A DNA stretch of 9,838 nucleotides from contig CAAGLK010000129.1 in NCBI GenBank assembly GCA_900770765.1, positions 1 through 9,838 on the forward strand, written 5' to 3'. The position numbers were made by a program, and so were the translations under genes. The DNA is from Helicobacteraceae bacterium. Lineage in GTDB: Bacteria > Campylobacterota > Campylobacteria > Campylobacterales > Helicobacteraceae. The notes below the pieces were generated by a model, which saw only the letters and a program-made list of their open reading frames with translations, was not told where the DNA came from and did not search any database. Below are positions 6,712 to 9,838 of this stretch, piece by piece; position 1 is the stretch's first letter; the number at the start of each line of letters is the position of its first letter.

Positions 6712-7788
6712 TTAGTTGTTTGCGATTCCACTATTTTGTAATGCTTCGGCTTGGAAATATGCGACAATTGGGTCAATTACGCAGTCCATATTCCCACTTA
6801 GCATAATTTCCTCTAAGCTATAAAGTGTGAGTCCTACGCGGTGGTCGCTTAGGCGGTTTTGCGGATAGTTATAAGTGCGGATTCGCTCACTCCTATCGCC
6901 GCTTCCTACTTGGCTTTTTCTAGCTTCGGCGTTTTCTTGCATTTGCGCTTCTAGCTCGGCTTCGTAGATTCTAGCTTTTAGGATTTTCATCGCTTTATCT
7001 TTATTTTTATGCTGGGATTTTTCATCTTGCATTGAGACGCTAATGCCTGTGGGGATATGCGTGATTCTAACGGCAGAATCCGTGGTATTCACACACTGCC
7101 CACCATGCCCACCAGCGCGGAATACTTCAATGCGTAAATCATTTTGATTAATATTTACTTCCACATCATCTACTTCTGGCATAATCGCCACGGTGATTGC
7201 TGAAGTATGCACTCTCCCTTGAGATTCTGTCGCTGGGACGCGCTGCACTCTGTGTGTGCCACCCTCGTATTTAAGCCTAGAATACGCACCTTTGCCTTTC
7301 ACAAGCGCGATAACTTCCTTATACCCGCCGACACTATTTTCACTAGAGCTAATAATCTCTACCTTCCAGCCCTTAAGCTCGGCGTAGCGGACATAAGTGC
7401 GAAATAAATCCCCCACAAAGATTCCTGCCTCATCGCCGCCCGTGCCAGCACGCAGCTCTAAATAAATATTTTTATCATCATTTGGGTCTTTTGGCAGAAG
7501 TAGAATCTTAATCTCTGCTTCTAGTGCTTCATTTTGCGATTCCGCTTCCTTAATCTCTTCTTTAGCAAGCTCTCCTAATTCCTTATCATCAAGCAAGGCT
7601 TTATTGTCCGCTATGCTTTTAAGGTTTGCTAAAAATTGCCTAGCCTTTTCTACAAGCTCCTCTAAATCGCTCTGCTCCTTGCTAAGCTCGGCTATGCGTT
7701 TAACATCGCTTAAGACGCTAGAATCCGTTAGTAACTTGCTAATTTCATCATAGCGATTAATAAAAGGCTGGAGTTTAGAAGCTAACAT
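6712..7788 (-). CDS. prfA: Peptide chain release factor 1
   Basis: RF1, 358 residues, ends translation at UAA and UAG codons. The stop-codon recognition tripeptide is PAT (185-187) in RVPATESQGRVHTSA, which marks RF1 rather than RF2 (SPF). The peptidyl-tRNA hydrolysis motif GGQ is at 229-231 in RAGGHGGQCVNTTDSAV. The N-terminal coiled helical domain covers about 1-100, and GTGGDEAG (115-122) begins the core. The length is normal. It follows rpsT by 33 bases on the same strand; the ATG has only a weak AAAG-type ribosome binding site. The order rpsT-prfA is as I recall in H. pylori (HP0076-HP0077). Confidence 0.97.
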   Translation of the reverse strand: MLASKLQPFINRYDEISKLLTDSSVLSDVKRIAELSKEQSDLEELVEKARQFLANLKSIADNKALLDDKELGELAKEEIKEAESQNEALEAEIKILLLPKDPNDDKNIYLELRAGTGGDEAGIFVGDLFRTYVRYAELKGWKVEIISSSENSVGGYKEVIALVKGKGAYSRLKYEGGTHRVQRVPATESQGRVHTSAITVAIMPEVDDVEVNINQNDLRIEVFRAGGHGGQCVNTTDSAVRITHIPTGISVSMQDEKSQHKNKDKAMKILKARIYEAELEAQMQENAEARKSQVGSGDRSERIRTYNYPQNRLSDHRVGLTLYSLEEIMLSGNMDCVIDPIVAYFQAEALQNSGIANN

Positions 7789-7808
7789 AAAATTACTTTA
7801 AGAGAGCG

Positions 7809-7833
7809 GCAAACGCTTAATTTATGCGTTTGC
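7809..7833 (-). promoter_or_regulatory. Intercistronic hairpin at the rpsT stop codon
   Basis: A perfect 8-bp stem, GCAAACGC / GCGTTTGC with a 9-base loop, spans the end of rpsT; the rpsT TAA (7822-7824) lies in the loop. Five of the eight pairs are G-C, strong for this AT-rich DNA. No T-run follows on the minus strand, so it is not a classic terminator; an RNA-processing or 3'-end-stabilising hairpin that lowers prfA output relative to rpsT is more likely. Confidence 0.5.
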
Positions 7834-8097
7834 TAATGCGAGTTTTTTCAAAGAAGCGTTTAAGCGGCTTACTTTTCTAGCGGCGGTGTTTTTGGTTAGA
7901 ATCCCTTTGCTTACATAGCTGTGGAAATTTTTATTGATTTGTTTAAAAACTTCTTGTGCTTTTGCTAACTCTTTAGCCTCTAGTGCTTCATATAAGGCTC
8001 TTGTTAAGTTTTTGATTCTTGTTTTGTAGTAGCGGTTTCTTTCTGTGCGTTTTTTTGTTTGACGAATTCTTTTCTCAGCTGATTTATGATTTGCCAT
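7822..8097 (-). CDS. rpsT: 30S ribosomal protein S20
   Basis: S20, 91 residues, binds 16S rRNA early in assembly of the small subunit. The family start MANHKSAEKRIRQ is present, followed by a helical, Lys/Arg-rich sequence with the conserved NxxxKTRIKN stretch (21-30) and a C-terminal AARKVSRLNASLKKL (72-86). The length is typical. AAAAAGGAT lies about ten bases before the ATG. It is divergent from glmM across 80 bases and is followed by prfA. In some bacteria S20 controls its own translation; nothing here shows that directly. Confidence 0.97.
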   Translation of the reverse strand: MANHKSAEKRIRQTKKRTERNRYYKTRIKNLTRALYEALEAKELAKAQEVFKQINKNFHSYVSKGILTKNTAARKVSRLNASLKKLALANA

Positions 8098-8127
8098 TGT
8101 GTGTAAATCCTTTTTAAAAAATATTAA

Positions 8128-8133
8128 GCTATA
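8128..8133 (-). promoter_or_regulatory. Candidate -10 for rpsT-prfA, overlapping the glmM -10
   Basis: On the minus strand TATAGC at this position is the best -10 candidate for rpsT, with a start expected near 8121. It shares TATA with the plus-strand box of glmM, so the two divergent promoters would overlap and might exclude each other. An alternative, TAATAT at 8121-8126, cannot be ruled out. Confidence 0.3.
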
Positions 8134-8135
8134 AT
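8130..8135 (+). promoter_or_regulatory. -10 box for glmM
   Basis: A perfect TATAAT, with transcription expected to begin near 8142 and a leader of about 36 bases. The surrounding GCTATAATTTTGCC is nearly the same as the promoter at 114-126. No -35 is visible. The glmM ribosome binding site AAAAGGA (8164-8170) follows, seven bases before the ATG. Confidence 0.55.
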
Positions 8136-8177
8136 TTTGCCTTAAAATTTATTAAAATCAAATAAAAGGAATATTTT

Positions 8178-9515
8178 ATGAAACTTTTTGGCACAGATGG
8201 CGTAAGGGGTGAGGCAGGAGCAAAGTTAGATGTATTTTGTGCCTTAAAGTTAGGAATCGCAGCTGGAATCTACTACAGAAAACACGCAAAGACAAATAGG
8301 ATTCTAGTCGGTAAGGACACGAGACGAAGTGGCTATATGCTTGAAAATGCCCTTGTAAGTGGCTTAACTGCAGTAGGATATGATGTAATACAAATTGGCC
8401 CAATGCCTACACCAGCCATTGCATATCTAACAGAAGATATGCGATGCGATGGGGGGATAATGGTAAGTGCTAGCCATAATCTTTTTATGGATAATGGTAT
8501 TAAGTTTTTTGGCAGAAGTGGGTATAAGATTGACGAAAAAGATGAAAGCGAGATAGAATCCATTTATTTTAATGAAAGCGAGTTAAAAGCGGCGCAAAAA
8601 AGCGGTAAGAAAATCGGCTCAAGTAAGCGGATTGACGATGTTGTAGGGCGATATATCGTGCATATTAAAAATTCATTTCCTAAGGATTTATCGCTTTATG
8701 GTGTGCGAGTGGTGCTTGATTGTGCTAATGGTGCTGCTTATAAGGTCGCACCGACTATTTTTAGCGAGCTTGGGGCGGAGGTTTTTGTAATCAATAACAA
8801 ACCAAATGGCTTTAATATTAACGAAAGCTGCGGTGCTACACAGCCTTTAATGCTGCAAGAAGAAGTGCGGCGAGTGAGGGCGGATATCGGCTTTGCCCTA
8901 GATGGCGATGCTGATAGGCTTGTGGTAGTGGATGAAAAGGGCGAGGTAATTGATGGAGATAAGCTAATAGGCGTCTTAGCATTAAGCGCGAAGGAATCTA
9001 AAATGCTTAAAAACAATGCGGTTGTAGCGACAATTATGAGTAATTTTGCACTAGAAGAGTTTTTAAATAAACATAAAATTGGACTAATTCGCTCTAGCGT
9101 GGGGGATAAATATGTGCTTGAAGAAATGCTTAAAAATGACCTAACATTTGGCGGTGAGCAAAGTGGGCATATAATTTTTAGCGATTTTGCTAAAACAGGC
9201 GATGGGCTAGTGAGTGCCTTACAAACTATGGCTTATGTGCTGCGTTCGCAAAAGGCGGCTTCTTTAGCACTAAATTGCTTTGAGCTTTATCCGCAGATTT
9301 TGCAAAATATCAATGTGGATTCCAAGCCACCACTAGAATCGCTAGAAAATTACAAGGAATTCTTAAAAGAGCTAGAATCTAAAAAAATCCGCCACCTAAT
9401 CCGCTATAGTGGGACAGAAAATAAGCTAAGGATATTGTTAGAAGGCAAGGATTCCACCATTTTAGATTCCACTTTAAAACAATGCGAAGCATATTTTAAA
9501 GGCAAGGTGTATTAA
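8178..9515 (+). CDS. glmM: Phosphoglucosamine mutase GlmM
   Basis: GlmM, 445 residues, turns glucosamine 6-phosphate into glucosamine 1-phosphate, the cytoplasmic step that leads to UDP-GlcNAc for peptidoglycan and lipopolysaccharide (the gene once called ureC in H. pylori). Motifs: FGTDGVRG start (4-11); phosphoserine loop GIMVSASHN with Ser99 as the phosphorylated residue; metal-binding DGDADR (242-247); sugar-binding GEQSGH (326-331); phosphate-binding RYSGTENKLR (409-418). The length matches the family. A clear AAAAGGA lies seven bases before the ATG, and the gene is divergent from rpsT. In H. pylori, as I recall, lspA follows glmM; here an unrecognised frame follows instead. Confidence 0.97.
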   Translation: MKLFGTDGVRGEAGAKLDVFCALKLGIAAGIYYRKHAKTNRILVGKDTRRSGYMLENALVSGLTAVGYDVIQIGPMPTPAIAYLTEDMRCDGGIMVSASHNLFMDNGIKFFGRSGYKIDEKDESEIESIYFNESELKAAQKSGKKIGSSKRIDDVVGRYIVHIKNSFPKDLSLYGVRVVLDCANGAAYKVAPTIFSELGAEVFVINNKPNGFNINESCGATQPLMLQEEVRRVRADIGFALDGDADRLVVVDEKGEVIDGDKLIGVLALSAKESKMLKNNAVVATIMSNFALEEFLNKHKIGLIRSSVGDKYVLEEMLKNDLTFGGEQSGHIIFSDFAKTGDGLVSALQTMAYVLRSQKAASLALNCFELYPQILQNINVDSKPPLESLENYKEFLKELESKKIRHLIRYSGTENKLRILLEGKDSTILDSTLKQCEAYFKGKVY

Positions 9516-9838
9516 ATAAGCTCGCATTAAGAGACGCTAAGGCAAAAGTGCTAAACACAGGATTAGCAACGAGTATAAGTGGAGCAGTAGCGTTCCAGCA
9601 AACAAGGCTAGCATTTGCTACAATAATGCGACTAATGCCAAAGCTACCTTTTTTAAGTAGTGTTAATAAAGGCACACTATCCGCCGCCACACGCTATCAT
9701 ATACAAAAGGCACTAGAATCCGCAGTGGATATAGGTGATGTTAAAATAAAGCTAGATTTAAAAGTAAAGAATCCTACTTTTTCAAATAACACACGCATAG
9801 AAATAAACAACTATTTACAAGCATTACAAGAAGCACAA
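9500..9838 (+). CDS. Unrecognised open frame, runs off the window
   Basis: A frame open for 113 codons from just after a TAA at 9497-9499 to the window end, overlapping the last 16 bases of glmM in another frame. No ATG lies near its beginning. The best start is GTG at 9548, with AAGG five bases upstream (9539-9542), giving VLNTGLATSISGAVAFQQTR and so on; ATG at 9626 is another option. The readable part has an Ala/Ser/Thr-rich, weakly hydrophobic beginning and then a charged Lys/Asp/Asn-rich stretch (VDIGDVKIKLDLKVKNP). I do not recognise a family, and it is not LspA: no membrane segments or LspA aspartate motifs are visible. It could be an intact gene or a fragment left by an insertion. The coding call rests on openness and the start site only. 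Confidence 0.45.

Noticed and set aside
6528..6806. A 92-codon plus-strand open frame
   Set aside because: It overlaps the 3' end of prfA by 95 bases, crosses the paired TTTGTCAT repeat, has no good ribosome binding site and no recognisable domain.
1..9838. CRISPR array, toxin-antitoxin pair, restriction or other defence genes
   Set aside because: No regularly spaced direct repeats and no such protein motifs were seen on either strand.

Overview
The window looks like a chromosomal segment of a Helicobacter-type campylobacterote. Grounds: AT-rich DNA; the divergent prfA-rpsT / glmM block, which I recall as adjacent H. pylori loci HP0077-HP0076-HP0075; the thioredoxin lipoprotein-ftsY-radA trio, which I recall in the same order in Campylobacter jejuni (Cj1207c-Cj1206c-Cj1205c); the short campylobacterote form of RecO; and sigma70 promoters made of a strong -10 box in AT-rich DNA with no clear -35. 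The species cannot be named from the sequence alone.

Layout. 1-25: 5' end of a tRNA-Gly on the minus strand, cut by the window edge. 153-3014 (+): an operon of a lipoprotein thioredoxin, ftsY (SRP receptor) and radA (recombination ATPase), with 1-nt and 8-nt overlaps. 3024-5897 (-): a convergent operon read as nnr (NAD(P)HX repair), thiG (thiazole synthase), recO (recombination mediator), with gaps of 21 nt. 5898-6711: about 0.8 kb without an intact gene; it holds a decayed 3' fragment of an IS1595-family transposase (about 6104-6350, minus strand) and a possible small dispersed repeat (about 6582-6626). 6712-8097 (-): rpsT then prfA, with a strong hairpin between them. 8178-9515 (+): glmM, divergent from rpsT. 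9500-9838: an open frame of unknown function running off the window, where H. pylori has lspA.

Most of the window is housekeeping: protein targeting, translation termination, ribosome, cell-wall precursor synthesis, recombination, cofactor synthesis and repair. I found no defence system, CRISPR array, toxin-antitoxin pair or novel operon. The most interesting signals are (1) strong over-representation of GGAATC/GATTCC, peaking in the 9-mer TGGAATCTT (10 exact copies on both strands), with one inverted pair forming a hairpin between convergent radA and recO, reminiscent of how DNA-uptake words are arranged in other bacteria; (2) the transposase remnant; and (3) the unrecognised frame after glmM, which suggests a rearrangement or insertion there.
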